Assembly: GCF_014201885.1 (NCBI RefSeq)
Contig: NZ_JACHFN010000021.1
Location: forward strand, 1-42,487
Direction: 5' to 3'
From: Deinococcus budaensis
Lineage (GTDB): Bacteria > Deinococcota > Deinococci > Deinococcales > Deinococcaceae
Length of the DNA stretch: 42,487 nucleotides
The notes beneath the pieces were generated by a model. The model had not been told where the DNA came from. It ran no database searches and saw nothing but the letters and a program-made list of their open reading frames with translations. Both the position numbers and the translations under genes were made by a program. This document shows, piece after piece, positions 17,107-34,048 of this stretch; the stretch's first letter is position 1; each line of letters starts with the position of its first letter.

Positions 17107-17159
17107 GCCATCAGCTTTCAGTTCTCAGCATAGGCGGCTGAGCGCTGAAGGCTGATGGC
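17107..17159. repeat. Hairpin repeat between aceE and aceF
   Basis: A 53-bp near-palindrome. The outer arms GCCATCAGCTTTCAG and CTGAAGGCTGATGGC match except for one G-T pair, and the inner arms CTCAGC and GCTGAG enclose a 7-nt loop. Composition and form resemble the small noncoding repeats dispersed in Deinococcus genomes. A related, degenerate sequence occurs between gcvH and gcvP. There is no T run after it, so it is more likely an RNA-stability or repeat element than a simple terminator. Confidence 0.65.
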
Positions 17160-17166
17160 GGGGGAC

Positions 17167-19896
<2,730 letters not shown>

Positions 19897-19903
19897 GGTG
19901 CCC

Positions 19904-19933
19904 AGTCTATGCCCGGCCATTCACCGCTTCCAA
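19904..19933 (-). promoter_or_regulatory. Promoter of aceE-aceF (leaderless type)
   Basis: On the minus strand TTGGAA (19928-19933), 18 bp, TAGACT (19904-19909), then 7 nt to the aceE ATG. Confidence 0.6.
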
Positions 19934-19947
19934 CAGGGCAAAGTGGG

Positions 19948-19978
19948 GCCACTGACCATCCCGGCTGGTCGGTGTGGC
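19948..19978. promoter_or_regulatory. Dyad between aceE and the LysR gene, candidate operator
   Basis: The core GACCA-N7-TGGTC (19954-19970) extends outward as GCCAC(T)GACCA and TGGTC(G)GTG(T)GGC, a near-palindrome of 31 bp. It lies 14 bp upstream of the aceE -35 and just before the LysR start, the usual place for a LysR-type activator/autorepressor site. The link to this regulator is inference. Confidence 0.45.
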
Positions 19979-19991
19979 AGGCTGGGCCACG

Positions 19992-20885
<894 letters not shown>

Positions 20886-20992
20886 GGGCCTTTCCCGGCG
20901 GAGTATCGTGGGAGTCTCGCCTGGGCCGGGCGGCTGCCGTGCGGGTGTCTCCGGCTCCCTCTGTGCCCGCTCCTTCTCCCGCAGGAGGCCAC

Positions 20993-21775
20993 ATGACGGA
21001 CGAGAACGAGGCTCCTCGCGCCGCCCAGCTGCTCCCGGCGCCCGCCCAGGGCGGCCGGAGGCGCCTTTCCCTGCGGCGTTCCCGGTCCAGGCCGCCCCCG
21101 GCCCCCCGCCTGCGCTTCTTGAGAAGTGCCCGCCTCGACACCTTGATCGACGGCGTGTTCGCGATCACGCTGACCTTGCTGGTGCTTGACGTGCGCCCGC
21201 CCGAGACGCTCGGCCCCGGCGGCCTGCTGCATGCCCTGCTCGCGCTGGGGCCGGAGATCGTCAGTTACGTGATCAGCTTCGCGCTGCTGGGGGTGGCCTG
21301 GCTGGCCCACCACCTCGGCGCCAGCCTGGTCGTGCGCTCGGACTTCACGCACGCGGCGCTCAACCTGCTCGCGCTGCTGGTCGTGGCGCTGGTGCCCTTT
21401 TCGGCGGCACTGCTGGGCCGCTACCCCGCCGAGCCGCTCGCCTACACGGTCTTCGGGGTGCACGTGGCGACGCTTTCCCTGCTGTACTCGCTGAACTGGC
21501 AGCACTGCGCGCGCGGCCACTGCCTCGTCGAGCCGGACCTGCCTCCCGGGGTTGCCGCGCGGATCACCCAGATGGGCGTGGAGGCGACTGCCGGTTACCT
21601 GCTGATGATTCCCGTCGCCTACTTCGCCGCGCGCTGGAGCCTGGCACTCTACGGGGTGCTGATCGTGGTCGCCCTGCTGGAACTCGCGCGGCTGGCGCGG
21701 CTGCTCGAAGGGCTTCCCGCCGGGGCAGCCGCCACGCCCACCGCAGACGGGCGCGGACCGGAGCAGGCGGGTTGA
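20993..21775 (+). CDS. TMEM175-like (DUF1211) membrane protein
   Basis: A 260-residue protein with a basic, Pro/Arg-rich N-terminal tail (1-45) and six predicted membrane segments (about 51-66, 76-107, 117-139, 145-167, 195-215, 217-235). The first helix holds [20 protein letters not shown], the bacterial TMEM175 signature (R...xSDGVFAI) with Ile in place of Phe and Asp retained. Bacterial members are tetrameric potassium-permeable channels; that function is inferred. AGGAGG lies 4 nt before the ATG at 20993. It follows the LysR gene by 107 bp; a TATCGT sequence at 20904 could be its -10. Confidence 0.85.
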   Translation: MTDENEAPRAAQLLPAPAQGGRRRLSLRRSRSRPPPAPRLRFLRSARLDTLIDGVFAITLTLLVLDVRPPETLGPGGLLHALLALGPEIVSYVISFALLGVAWLAHHLGASLVVRSDFTHAALNLLALLVVALVPFSAALLGRYPAEPLAYTVFGVHVATLSLLYSLNWQHCARGHCLVEPDLPPGVAARITQMGVEATAGYLLMIPVAYFAARWSLALYGVLIVVALLELARLARLLEGLPAGAAATPTADGRGPEQAG

Positions 21776-21796
21776 CCCCGTACCCCTTCCCCCCGA

Positions 21797-21813
21797 CTAC
21801 GTTCAGGGCGTAA
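21797..21813 (+). promoter_or_regulatory. RDRM-like dyad overlapping the uvrB -10 box
   Basis: The 17-bp stretch CTACGTTCAGGGCGTAA has outer TACG/CGTA symmetry. As I recall the Deinococcus radiation/desiccation response motif (TTATGNCATTGACATAA), it agrees at about 9 of 17 positions with most differences being T-to-C or A-to-G. It overlaps the first bases of the TAAACT box, where the DdrO repressor would block transcription. This is a weak match and only a candidate. Confidence 0.25.
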
Positions 21814-21816
21814 ACT
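21811..21816 (+). promoter_or_regulatory. -10 box (TAAACT) of uvrB with GGAGGG before the ATG
   Basis: TAAACT is followed directly by GGAGGG and the ATG at 21823. The 6-nt gap fits a leaderless start, in which case GGAGGG would not be in the mRNA; alternatively an upstream start would use it as a Shine-Dalgarno. Confidence 0.5.
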
Positions 21817-21822
21817 GGAGGG

Positions 21823-23838
<2,016 letters not shown>

Positions 23839-23860
23839 TGGTCAGCGGAGGCGCTTGAGG

Positions 23861-24328
23861 GTGCAGGATGCCGCCGACTATACAAGTGCGAGCCAGATCG
23901 CCCGAGTGCTGACGGAAAAGTGGGTGTCGCAGCAGGTGGCCTGTCCTCTATGCGGCTCTACCCTGAAGCCTCTTGCCAATAACACTCCAGGCCGTGATTT
24001 CTACTGTGTGGAGTGCGCAGCTTCATACCAACTCAAAAGCTATAAGGGAAAACGAAAGCCCAAGCTGATCGGGGCGGAATACAGGACCACCGTGAGCATC
24101 CTTTTGGCTGCTGGTGGTCCCCATCTCCTCGTTGTGAGGTATTCAAAGGAATACATGGTGCAGGAAGTGTTCTGGGCCGAAAACAAGGACATCACAAAAG
24201 ACCATGTTCAGCCCAGGAGGCCTCTCAGCAGCACGGCACGCAGGGCAGGCTGGCAAGGATCCACCCTGTTTCTTGGACAGATACCCTTCAAAATCCTGCT
24301 GTGCAAGCCATTGGGCGGCGCTGCTTAG
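23861..24328 (+). CDS. DpnI / Dam-replacing-type nuclease domain, truncated and with altered active site
   Basis: A 155-residue protein clearly related to the catalytic domain of DpnI and the Dam-replacing proteins. Matching blocks are SQIARVLTEKWVSQQ, a four-Cys zinc ribbon (C28, C31, C49, C52), DFYCVECAASYQLKS and TARRAGW (125-131). The PD-(D/E)xK core is D46, Q57, K59 with the same spacing as DpnI D53, E64, K66, so the catalytic Glu is a Gln. QxK occurs in some active nucleases (Mrr type), so loss of activity is not certain. The C-terminal winged helix that reads methylated GATC is absent. G+C is about 54 % against roughly 70 % around it, suggesting transfer. The GTG at 23861 has GGAGG at 9 nt; a TTG at 23855 is possible. 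Probably co-transcribed with uvrB. Confidence 0.85.
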   Translation: MQDAADYTSASQIARVLTEKWVSQQVACPLCGSTLKPLANNTPGRDFYCVECAASYQLKSYKGKRKPKLIGAEYRTTVSILLAAGGPHLLVVRYSKEYMVQEVFWAENKDITKDHVQPRRPLSSTARRAGWQGSTLFLGQIPFKILLCKPLGGAA

Positions 24329-24340
24329 AGGCTTCAAAAG

Positions 24341-24377
24341 GCGCAGTCATCCCAGACATAGGGTGACTGCGCTTTTT
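24341..24377. terminator. Bidirectional terminator between the DpnI-like gene and the permease
   Basis: GCGCAGTCA (24341-24349) pairs perfectly with TGACTGCGC (24364-24372), extended by CCC/GGG across a bulged T. TTTTT follows on the plus strand and CTTTTG on the minus strand, serving both convergent genes. Confidence 0.9.
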
Positions 24378-24384
24378 CCCGACT

Positions 24385-25671
24385 TCAGTGAATGACGCGC
24401 TCCCCCTCGGGCGAGGCGTCCACCTCGGCCTTTTGCGCGGGCAGCAGCAGGTTTGCCACGATGCCGACGAGCGCGGCCAGAGCCATGCCCGAGAGGCTCA
24501 GGGAAGTGCCGCCGACGCTGATTGGAAAGGCGGCGCCGCCCAGCCCCAGCACCAGGATCAGGGACACGACGATCAGGTTGCGCGAGTGCGCGAAGTCGAT
24601 GCGCGCCTCGGCCAGCGTGCGGATGCCCACCGAGGCGATCATGCCGAACAGCAGGATCGAGACGCCGCCCAGCACGCCCGGCGGCAGGCTCCTGAGGACA
24701 GCGGCCAGCTTGGGCGAGCAGCCGAAGAGGAGGGCGAACACCGCCCCGATGCGCAAGATCGCCGGGTCGTACACCCGGGTCAGGGCCAGCACGCCGGTGT
24801 TCTCGGCGTAGGTGGTCGCGGCGGGGCCGCCCAGCGCGGCACTGCTGATGTTGGCGACGCCGTCGGCAAAGAGGGTGCGGCTCAGCCCCGGACTTTTCAG
24901 GAAGTTCTGCCCGACCACCCGTCCGTTCACGATCACGTCGCCCACATGCTCGATAAAGGTCACGACCGCGACCGGCGCGATGATGGCGACCGCCCGCCAG
25001 TCCAGCGTGGGCGCGTGAAAGTCGGGCAGGCCCAGCAGCGGCGCGGCGCGGATGGCCGCCAGCGCCTCGGCACTCACGGCGCCCGTCGCCAGCGCGACGA
25101 GGTAGCCCGCAACGACGCCGACCAGAATCGGGATCATGCGGAACAGCCCGCGTCCGAACACGCTGGTGACCACGGCGGCGAGCAGGGTGGCCAGGGCCAG
25201 CCCCCAGTTCGTCTTGGCCTGATCGACCGCGACGTCGCTCAGCCCCAGCCCGATCACGATGATGACCGGCCCCGTCACGACCGGCGGAAAGACCCGCAGC
25301 AGCCGCCCCGTCCCGAACAGCCGCACCAGCCCGCTGAACAGCAGGTACATCAGCCCGGCCGCGATGAGTCCGCCCGCCGCCGCGCCCGGCCCCAGTTCCT
25401 TGACGACCAGCGCGGTGGGCGCGATAAAGGCGAAGCTCGACCCCAGGAAGATAGGAACCCGGCCCCCGCTGAGCAGGTGAAAGATCAATGTGGCGAGGCC
25501 CGCCCCGAACAGCGCCACGCTGGGCGACAGCCCCACCAGAATGGGCACCAGCACGGTTGCGCCGAACATGGCGATGGAATGCTGCAAGCCCAGCACCAGG
25601 CGGCGCTCGGGGCGCAGGGGGGGGCGGGGGGGCGGCGAGCTGGGCGGGGAAGCGGGAGCGGTCTGGGTCAT
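24385..25671 (-). CDS. uraA: Uracil/xanthine permease (NCS2 family)
   Basis: A 428-residue polytopic membrane transporter of the nucleobase-cation symporter-2 family with about 12-14 hydrophobic segments. [20 protein letters not shown] and the buried FIEHVGDV (with the conserved Glu used for substrate and proton coupling) are family signatures, as are [11 protein letters not shown] and [19 protein letters not shown]. Closeness to UraA suggests uracil, but purine specificity cannot be excluded. The first 25 residues are a Pro/Ser/Ala-rich tail. GGAGG precedes the ATG at 25671. A TATGCT -10-like box at 25752 would give a leader of about 75 nt; no riboswitch is recognised in it. Confidence 0.9.
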   Translation of the reverse strand: MTQTAPASPPSSPPPRPPLRPERRLVLGLQHSIAMFGATVLVPILVGLSPSVALFGAGLATLIFHLLSGGRVPIFLGSSFAFIAPTALVVKELGPGAAAGGLIAAGLMYLLFSGLVRLFGTGRLLRVFPPVVTGPVIIVIGLGLSDVAVDQAKTNWGLALATLLAAVVTSVFGRGLFRMIPILVGVVAGYLVALATGAVSAEALAAIRAAPLLGLPDFHAPTLDWRAVAIIAPVAVVTFIEHVGDVIVNGRVVGQNFLKSPGLSRTLFADGVANISSAALGGPAATTYAENTGVLALTRVYDPAILRIGAVFALLFGCSPKLAAVLRSLPPGVLGGVSILLFGMIASVGIRTLAEARIDFAHSRNLIVVSLILVLGLGGAAFPISVGGTSLSLSGMALAALVGIVANLLLPAQKAEVDASPEGERVIH

Positions 25672-25751
25672 GGGGCCTCCGGCGAGCGCGGCACGCGGCG
25701 TCCCGGCGCCCGGGTGGGGCGGCGGGGAGCGTGCGTTGTCTCCGGGAGCCG

Positions 25752-25757
25752 AGCATA
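25752..25757 (-). promoter_or_regulatory. Candidate -10 box (TATGCT) of the permease gene
   Basis: TATGCT on the minus strand, about 80 nt before the permease start; no convincing -35. The GC-rich leader between shows no known riboswitch or PyrR-binding consensus by eye. Confidence 0.35.
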
Positions 25758-25816
25758 GCGCCTGGCCGGGGAGGGGGGCAGGCGGCGCCCGGACCCTTCT
25801 TTCCCGCCGGGTGGTC

Positions 25817-25822
25817 TAGGCT
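25817..25822 (+). promoter_or_regulatory. Leaderless -10 box (TAGGCT) of the dsRNA-binding protein gene
   Basis: TAGGCT, then GGAGGC, then ATG at 25829. As at uvrB, an SD-like sequence fills the 6-nt gap. Confidence 0.5.
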
Positions 25823-25828
25823 GGAGGC

Positions 25829-26251
25829 ATGAATGCCAAGGGGGACCTGATCGCGCGGCTGCTGGGGCTGGGGCTGGGCACACCGACCTTCGACGCGGCG
25901 GGGGACGGCCCTCCCCACGACCGCACCTTCCGGGTCACCGTGACCGCCGGGGGCCGGGTGCTGGGCGAGGGCGCGGGCCGCTCCAAGCGCGACGCCGAGC
26001 GCGCCGCCGCCGAGGCCGCCCTGCGCGCGCTCGACGGGGACCGGGAAGACGACGAGGACGGGGCGCAGGAAGACGAGGGCGCGCCCGAGGCGCCCACCGG
26101 ACGCTGGCCGATCTACGCCGCCGTGCTGGAGGGCGCGCTGGAAGCGGCGCTGGAGCTGGCGGGCGACGACGCCAGCCTCGACGACGTGCGCCAGGACGCC
26201 GCGCGGCTCTACCGCGACCTGCTGAGCGACCTCGGTCACGGCCCCGAGTGA
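25829..26251 (+). CDS. Stand-alone double-stranded RNA-binding protein
   Basis: A 140-residue protein. Residues 1-68 form a complete double-stranded RNA-binding domain: helix 1 ([13 protein letters not shown]), the strand region [21 protein letters not shown], and the second helix with [17 protein letters not shown], whose basic SKRDA start contacts dsRNA in RNase III-type domains. An acidic linker ([14 protein letters not shown]) follows, then a helical C-terminus (92-138). No RNase III catalytic domain is present, so it is not a nuclease by itself. It is 10 nt upstream of yraN on the same strand. Role unknown; RNA chaperone or an adaptor are guesses. Confidence 0.85.
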   Translation: MNAKGDLIARLLGLGLGTPTFDAAGDGPPHDRTFRVTVTAGGRVLGEGAGRSKRDAERAAAEAALRALDGDREDDEDGAQEDEGAPEAPTGRWPIYAAVLEGALEAALELAGDDASLDDVRQDAARLYRDLLSDLGHGPE

Positions 26252-26261
26252 CCGCCCGGCC

Positions 26262-26600
26262 ATGAAGGGCGCGGACGCCGAGGCCCGCGCCGCCGCGCAC
26301 CTGAGCGCGCTGGGGCGCGAGATCGTGGCCCACAACTACCGCATTCCCGGCGGCGAGATCGACCTGATCAGCCGCGACTCGGGCGTGCTGGTCTTCACCG
26401 AGGTCCGCCAGCGCCGCAGCGCCCGGTACGGAGGCGCCGCCGAGAGCGTGACCGCCCGCAAACTCGCGCTGATGCACCGCGCCGCGCTGACCTACCTCAC
26501 CCGCGAGCATGGCCGCGACGACCTGCCTTGCCGCCTGGAGGTGCTCACCATCGACGGCCCCGCCGAGACGGGCACCCTCACCGTGCTGCCGCTGGACTGA
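26262..26600 (+). CDS. yraN: YraN / UPF0102 endonuclease-like protein
   Basis: A 112-residue protein of the YraN (UPF0102) family, a small PD-(D/E)xK fold of uncertain biochemical role. It has [17 protein letters not shown] (residues 23-39, with D34) followed by VFTEVRQRR (44-52), the EVR form also found in E. coli YraN, and [19 protein letters not shown]. Length is normal. Start at 26262 lies 10 nt after the dsRNA-binding protein, suggesting an operon; a Shine-Dalgarno is weak. The pairing of an RNA-binding protein with a nuclease-fold protein is notable but unproven as a functional link. Confidence 0.9.
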   Translation: MKGADAEARAAAHLSALGREIVAHNYRIPGGEIDLISRDSGVLVFTEVRQRRSARYGGAAESVTARKLALMHRAALTYLTREHGRDDLPCRLEVLTIDGPAETGTLTVLPLD

Positions 26601-26613
26601 GGCCGCGCGGCGC

Positions 26614-29190
<2,577 letters not shown>

Positions 29191-29197
29191 GGCGCTC

Positions 29198-29203
29198 ATG
29201 GTA
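29198..29203 (-). promoter_or_regulatory. Leaderless -10 box (TACCAT) of mrcA
   Basis: TACCAT on the minus strand ends 7 nt before the ATG at 29190, the same arrangement as at dcd. The remaining 29204-29382 gap holds no gene I can support. Confidence 0.5.
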
Positions 29204-29382
29204 GCGGCCTTTGATGTGACGCCCGGGGGGACGGGTCACGGTCGGCAGGCAGGAAAGGGGGTCGCATCTCACCTGTCAGGGTAGGGGGGCCGGGGGAAAG
29301 CGTCATCCGCCCTAAGCATGAGGGGCGGGGGTTGGAGGGGGGTTAAGGCCGGGTCCTGACGCCGAGGCTGGGGAGGGAGGCT

Positions 29383-30405
29383 TCAGCGCAAGGCACGCCG
29401 GACCTTCTCCAGCCTCTCGTCCGTCCGGGCGAGGTCGGGCAGGATGTGGCGCTCCAGCACGGCCAGATTGGCCTCGTCCTCCTCGGGACGGGTGTTGCCG
29501 CGCAGGATCATCCGCACGTCCACGGCGAGGTCTTCGAGCACGCGGCGGGTGAAGTAGAAGCCCAGCACATCCGGGTCCAGGGCCACCCGCTGGCCCCGCG
29601 CCTCCTCGTAGGCGGGCAGCACCTCGGACAGCCGGGCGTGCAGCATCCACAGGTCGTGCTCGGGCGGGGCGAGCCGGGCCGTCTCCCAGTCGATCAGCCA
29701 CAGCCCCCCCGCCGCGTCCCGCATCACGTTGCCGCCGTGGGCGTCCGTGTGGCAGACCACGAACCGGTGGGGCCGGGTCCGCGCCGCGCTTTGAAATGTC
29801 CGGGCCTGGTGCAGCAGGCGCCCAAGCTCCTCCCGGTGGGGCCGCAGCAGGTCCCGCAGGGCACGCAGGCCGGGATGGTCGCCGGGACCGACTCCCTCCA
29901 GCGAGCGCAGGTCGGCCAGCAACCCGGCCTCGAAAGGCAGTCCGAAATCTTCAGGGGGTACGGGCAGGTCACGCACCCGCGCGGTGATCTGCGCCGTCCC
30001 GGCGTGCAGCCGCCCCAGCAGCGGCGCGAGTTCCGGGACTGCCGCCGTCCAACTCGCCCCCAGGTTGGCCGCGTCGATCCACTCGTACAGCGCGGCGGCG
30101 TGCTCGCCCACCGATGCCAGGTCAGCTCCGGCACGGGTCGGCACCAGCCGGGGCACCCACGTCAGCACTCCCGTCTCCCGCAGGGTCCGCAGCAGCGGCA
30201 CCTCCGCCCGTACCCGCCCCAGCAGGTCCAGGCCATACGGCGTGTTCGGCAGCACCTTGAGAAACCAGCGACCCTGCGGCCCCTCGGCGCGGTAGGCGGG
30301 GGCCGTACCGGCTGGCAGGAAAGTCAGCGTATGCAGCTCCAGGCCGTAGTGTTCGCGCACCGCCCGCAGCAGCGAGGCGTGGGCGATCAAGGGTTCAGCG
30401 GCCAC
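29383..30405 (-). CDS. Aminoglycoside phosphotransferase-fold kinase (APH family)
   Basis: A 340-residue kinase-like protein. VVCHTDAHGGNVMRD is the HxDxxxxN catalytic loop of APH/choline kinase-type enzymes, and LIDWETARL supplies the metal-binding Asp. The N-lobe has RWFLKVLPN with the likely ATP Lys. The family phosphorylates small molecules such as aminoglycosides, homoserine, choline or thiamin; nothing here shows the substrate, so antibiotic resistance should not be assumed. The start appears to be a GTG at 30405 without a clear Shine-Dalgarno. It follows the DUF72 gene by 33 nt on the same strand and may be in its operon. Confidence 0.85.
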   Translation of the reverse strand: MAAEPLIAHASLLRAVREHYGLELHTLTFLPAGTAPAYRAEGPQGRWFLKVLPNTPYGLDLLGRVRAEVPLLRTLRETGVLTWVPRLVPTRAGADLASVGEHAAALYEWIDAANLGASWTAAVPELAPLLGRLHAGTAQITARVRDLPVPPEDFGLPFEAGLLADLRSLEGVGPGDHPGLRALRDLLRPHREELGRLLHQARTFQSAARTRPHRFVVCHTDAHGGNVMRDAAGGLWLIDWETARLAPPEHDLWMLHARLSEVLPAYEEARGQRVALDPDVLGFYFTRRVLEDLAVDVRMILRGNTRPEEDEANLAVLERHILPDLARTDERLEKVRRALR

Positions 30406-30438
30406 CGGCTTTTCCCGACGCGCGGCCCGGCCTCTGCC

Positions 30439-31272
<834 letters not shown>

Positions 31273-31279
31273 GAGGCCC

Positions 31280-31285
31280 AGCGTA
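31280..31285 (-). promoter_or_regulatory. Leaderless -10 box (TACGCT) of the DUF72 gene
   Basis: TACGCT on the minus strand ends 7 nt before the ATG at 31272. Confidence 0.5.
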
Positions 31286-31327
31286 GCGCGGCGGCCAGGG
31301 GCCAGCCAGCGCGGCTAAAGGCAGGCT

Positions 31328-31741
31328 CTACGCATGGTCGGGGAGGCGGTTGAGGTTTGCCCAGAAGGCCGTGATGGTATGCATCGCTCCCCGGAACTGC
31401 TTGAAGTCCAGCGGCTTGATCACGTAGGCGCTCGCCCCGTGCGCGTAGCAGTCCTGAATGTCGCGCTCCTCGCCGCTGGTGCTGAGCATCACGACCGGGA
31501 TGGCGCGGGTGGCGGCCTCGCCCCGGATCGCGTCCAGTACGGCCAGCCCGTCCATCTGCGGCATCTTGAGGTCCAGCAAGATCAGGTCGGGGAGGGGGCG
31601 GCGCTCCTGCAAGGCGGCCAGCGCCTCGGGACCGCTGCCCGCCACCGTCACTTCGTGGTCGCCGCAGTCCTGAAAGGCGCTGAGGGCCAGCTCCACATCG
31701 TGTGGGTTGTCGTCCACCAGGAGAATTCGCCGCCTGCGCAC
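31328..31741 (-). CDS. Single-domain response regulator (Rcp1-like)
   Basis: A 137-residue receiver domain with no output domain. The acidic pocket is D10-D11 (ILLVDDNP), the phosphoacceptor Asp57 lies in LILLDLKMPQMDG, and the conserved Thr/Ser and Lys are in VVMLSTSG and YVIKPLDFKQF. Such CheY/Rcp1-like proteins relay phosphate from hybrid or phytochrome-type histidine kinases; no kinase gene is nearby. I chose GTG 31741 because GGGAGG lies 6 nt upstream; an ATG at 31762 would add seven residues including the SD itself. Output is unknown. Confidence 0.9.
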   Translation of the reverse strand: MRRRRILLVDDNPHDVELALSAFQDCGDHEVTVAGSGPEALAALQERRPLPDLILLDLKMPQMDGLAVLDAIRGEAATRAIPVVMLSTSGEERDIQDCYAHGASAYVIKPLDFKQFRGAMHTITAFWANLNRLPDHA

Positions 31742-31759
31742 ACCCCACCTCCCTGACAC

Positions 31760-31800
31760 CATTCTTACAAGTTCTGGAATATAAAGATTTTATCAAGTCT
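31760..31800. other. AT-rich island between the response regulator and hisF
   Basis: About 40 bp of unusually AT-rich sequence for this genome. On the minus strand it contains TTGATA (31791-31796), TATATT and TTGTAAG, with a repeated CTTG-TAA pattern. It probably holds the response-regulator promoter, but no pair with proper 16-18 bp spacing could be fixed. Confidence 0.35.
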
Positions 31801-31887
31801 GGGTCCGCAGGTGTGAGCGGCCCATGTCCACGGCCGCGCTTCAGGGGCGGGCCTGTTCTGCCCGTCCGGATGGCCCCGGCGCCGGAG

Positions 31888-31893
31888 TACACT
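31888..31893 (+). promoter_or_regulatory. Leaderless -10 box (TACACT) of hisF
   Basis: TACACT ends 7 nt before the GTG at 31901. Confidence 0.5.
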
Positions 31894-31900
31894 GCCTCCC

Positions 31901-32700
<800 letters not shown>

Positions 32701-32704
<4 letters not shown>

Positions 32705-33363
32705 CCGCGCCGACGTTGGACACCCTGAAGTTCGGCGAGGATGGCCTGATTCCGGTCGTGACCCAGGACGCCCGCACGGGCGCGGTGCTGATGCAGGCCT
32801 ACGCCGACCGCGCCGCCGTCGAGCGCACGCTGGGCACCCGCGAGGCGACCTACTACAGCCGCTCGCGCGGCGAACAGTGGGTCAAGGGGGCGACCAGCGG
32901 GCATACCCAGCGTGTCGTGGCTGTCCTGGCCGACTGCGACGGCGACAGCCTGCTGTACCGGGTCGAGCAGAGCGGCCCGGCCTGCCACACCGGGGCGTAC
33001 TCCTGCTTTCACCAGCCGCTGCTGGAAGAAAGCGTGCCCGCCGCCGGGCTGGACGGCACCCTCGAGCGGGTGTATGCCACCATCACCGAGCGGCTCGCCA
33101 CCCTGCCGGAGGGCAGCTACGTGGCGCGGCTGCACGCCGGGGGCCTCGACCGCGTGCTGAAAAAGATCAGCGAGGAGGCGGGCGAGGTGCTGCTCGCCGC
33201 CAAGAACGGCGACCGCGCCGAACTCGCCACCGAGGCCGCCGACCTGCTGTTTCACACCCTCTTCGCGCTGGCCGAGGTCGGCGTTTCGCCCGCCGACGTG
33301 GCCGCTGTGTTGCGGGGGCGCGAGGGCCGCAGCGGCCTGAAGGGGCCGAAAGAAGCGGGCTGA
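32701..33363 (+). CDS. hisIE: Bifunctional phosphoribosyl-AMP cyclohydrolase / phosphoribosyl-ATP pyrophosphatase
   Basis: A 220-residue fusion catalysing steps two and three of histidine synthesis. Residues 1-115 are the HisI domain ([35 protein letters not shown], zinc and magnesium ligands in DCDGDS and [10 protein letters not shown]). Residues 125-220 are HisE ([35 protein letters not shown]), an all-helical MazG-like pyrophosphatase. It is translationally coupled to hisF by the ATGA overlap. The stop lies 6 bp from the convergent SDR gene. Confidence 0.96.
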
Positions 33364-33369
33364 CCGGCG

Positions 33370-33999
33370 TCAATCCACCCGCAGTTCGTTCTGGGGCGCC
33401 CCGGCGCGGTCCGCCACGATGGCCGCCGCGACCACATCCGGCGAAATCGCTCCGCGCGGGGCGCGGCCCACCGAGGCCCACAGCCCGGTGTCCACGGCGG
33501 GGGGCAGCACCAGCGTGATCCCCACGCCCCGGGCCTCCAGCCGGGCGACCTCGGCGGCTCCCCTCAGGGCGGCCTTGCTCGCCGCGTACTGCGAAAATCC
33601 CCGCGCGGTGACGAGTTCGGGCCGCGCGCCCAGCAGGTAGACGCGCCCGCCCGCGTTCAGGCGCCCCAGCCCGTGCTTGAGCACCCACAGCGCCCCGAAA
33701 TAGTTGGCGTTCCACACCTCGCGCGCGGCGGCTGCGCCGACTTCGGCCAGCGGGGCGGGGCGCACGGCCCCGGCGGCGTACACCAGCGTATCGAGGCCCG
33801 AGAGGCCCTCCAGCAGCGCCCGGACATGGCTCTCGTAGGCGAGGTCGGCGGCCCTGGCTCCGGCCCCCAGCTCGGCCGCCAGCGCCTCCAGACGGCCCGC
33901 GTCGCGGCCACTGAGGGTCAGCCGCGCCCCCGACGCCGCGAAGGCCCGCGCGGTGGCCGCGCCGATCCCTCCCGTCGCTCCCACGATCAGCGTGTGCAT
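33370..33999 (-). CDS. Short-chain dehydrogenase/reductase
   Basis: A 209-residue Rossmann-fold protein. The cofactor loop [15 protein letters not shown] is at residues 7-21, [11 protein letters not shown] suggests NADP preference, NANYFGAL is the conserved Asn region, and [10 protein letters not shown] gives the YxxxK catalytic pair. The usual catalytic Ser about 13 residues before that Tyr seems to be Ala (LLGARPE), so activity may be altered. It is shorter than the common 250-residue SDR. Substrate unknown. The ATG at 33999 starts [10 protein letters not shown]; a weak TTTGCT sequence lies 7 nt upstream. Divergent from 5-formyl-THF cyclo-ligase. Confidence 0.88.
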   Translation of the reverse strand: MHTLIVGATGGIGAATARAFAASGARLTLSGRDAGRLEALAAELGAGARAADLAYESHVRALLEGLSGLDTLVYAAGAVRPAPLAEVGAAAAREVWNANYFGALWVLKHGLGRLNAGGRVYLLGARPELVTARGFSQYAASKAALRGAAEVARLEARGVGITLVLPPAVDTGLWASVGRAPRGAISPDVVAAAIVADRAGAPQNELRVD

Positions 34000-34035
34000 G
34001 AACGGCAGCAAAGCACGCGGGGGGCCGGGGCACGG

Positions 34036-34041
34036 TACGCT
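34036..34041 (+). promoter_or_regulatory. Leaderless -10 box (TACGCT) of the 5-formyl-THF cyclo-ligase gene
   Basis: TACGCT ends 7 nt before the ATG at 34049. Confidence 0.5.
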
Positions 34042-34048
34042 CCGGCAC

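Noticed and set aside
24181..24340. Frameshifted C-terminal winged-helix domain after the DpnI-like gene
   Set aside because: The frame ends at 24328 and a strong terminator starts at 24341, leaving no space for a remnant of the missing domain.
29383..30405. Aminoglycoside resistance gene
   Set aside because: Only the general APH fold is evident; no residue pattern specific to known resistance enzymes could be recognised and the gene matches its surroundings in composition.
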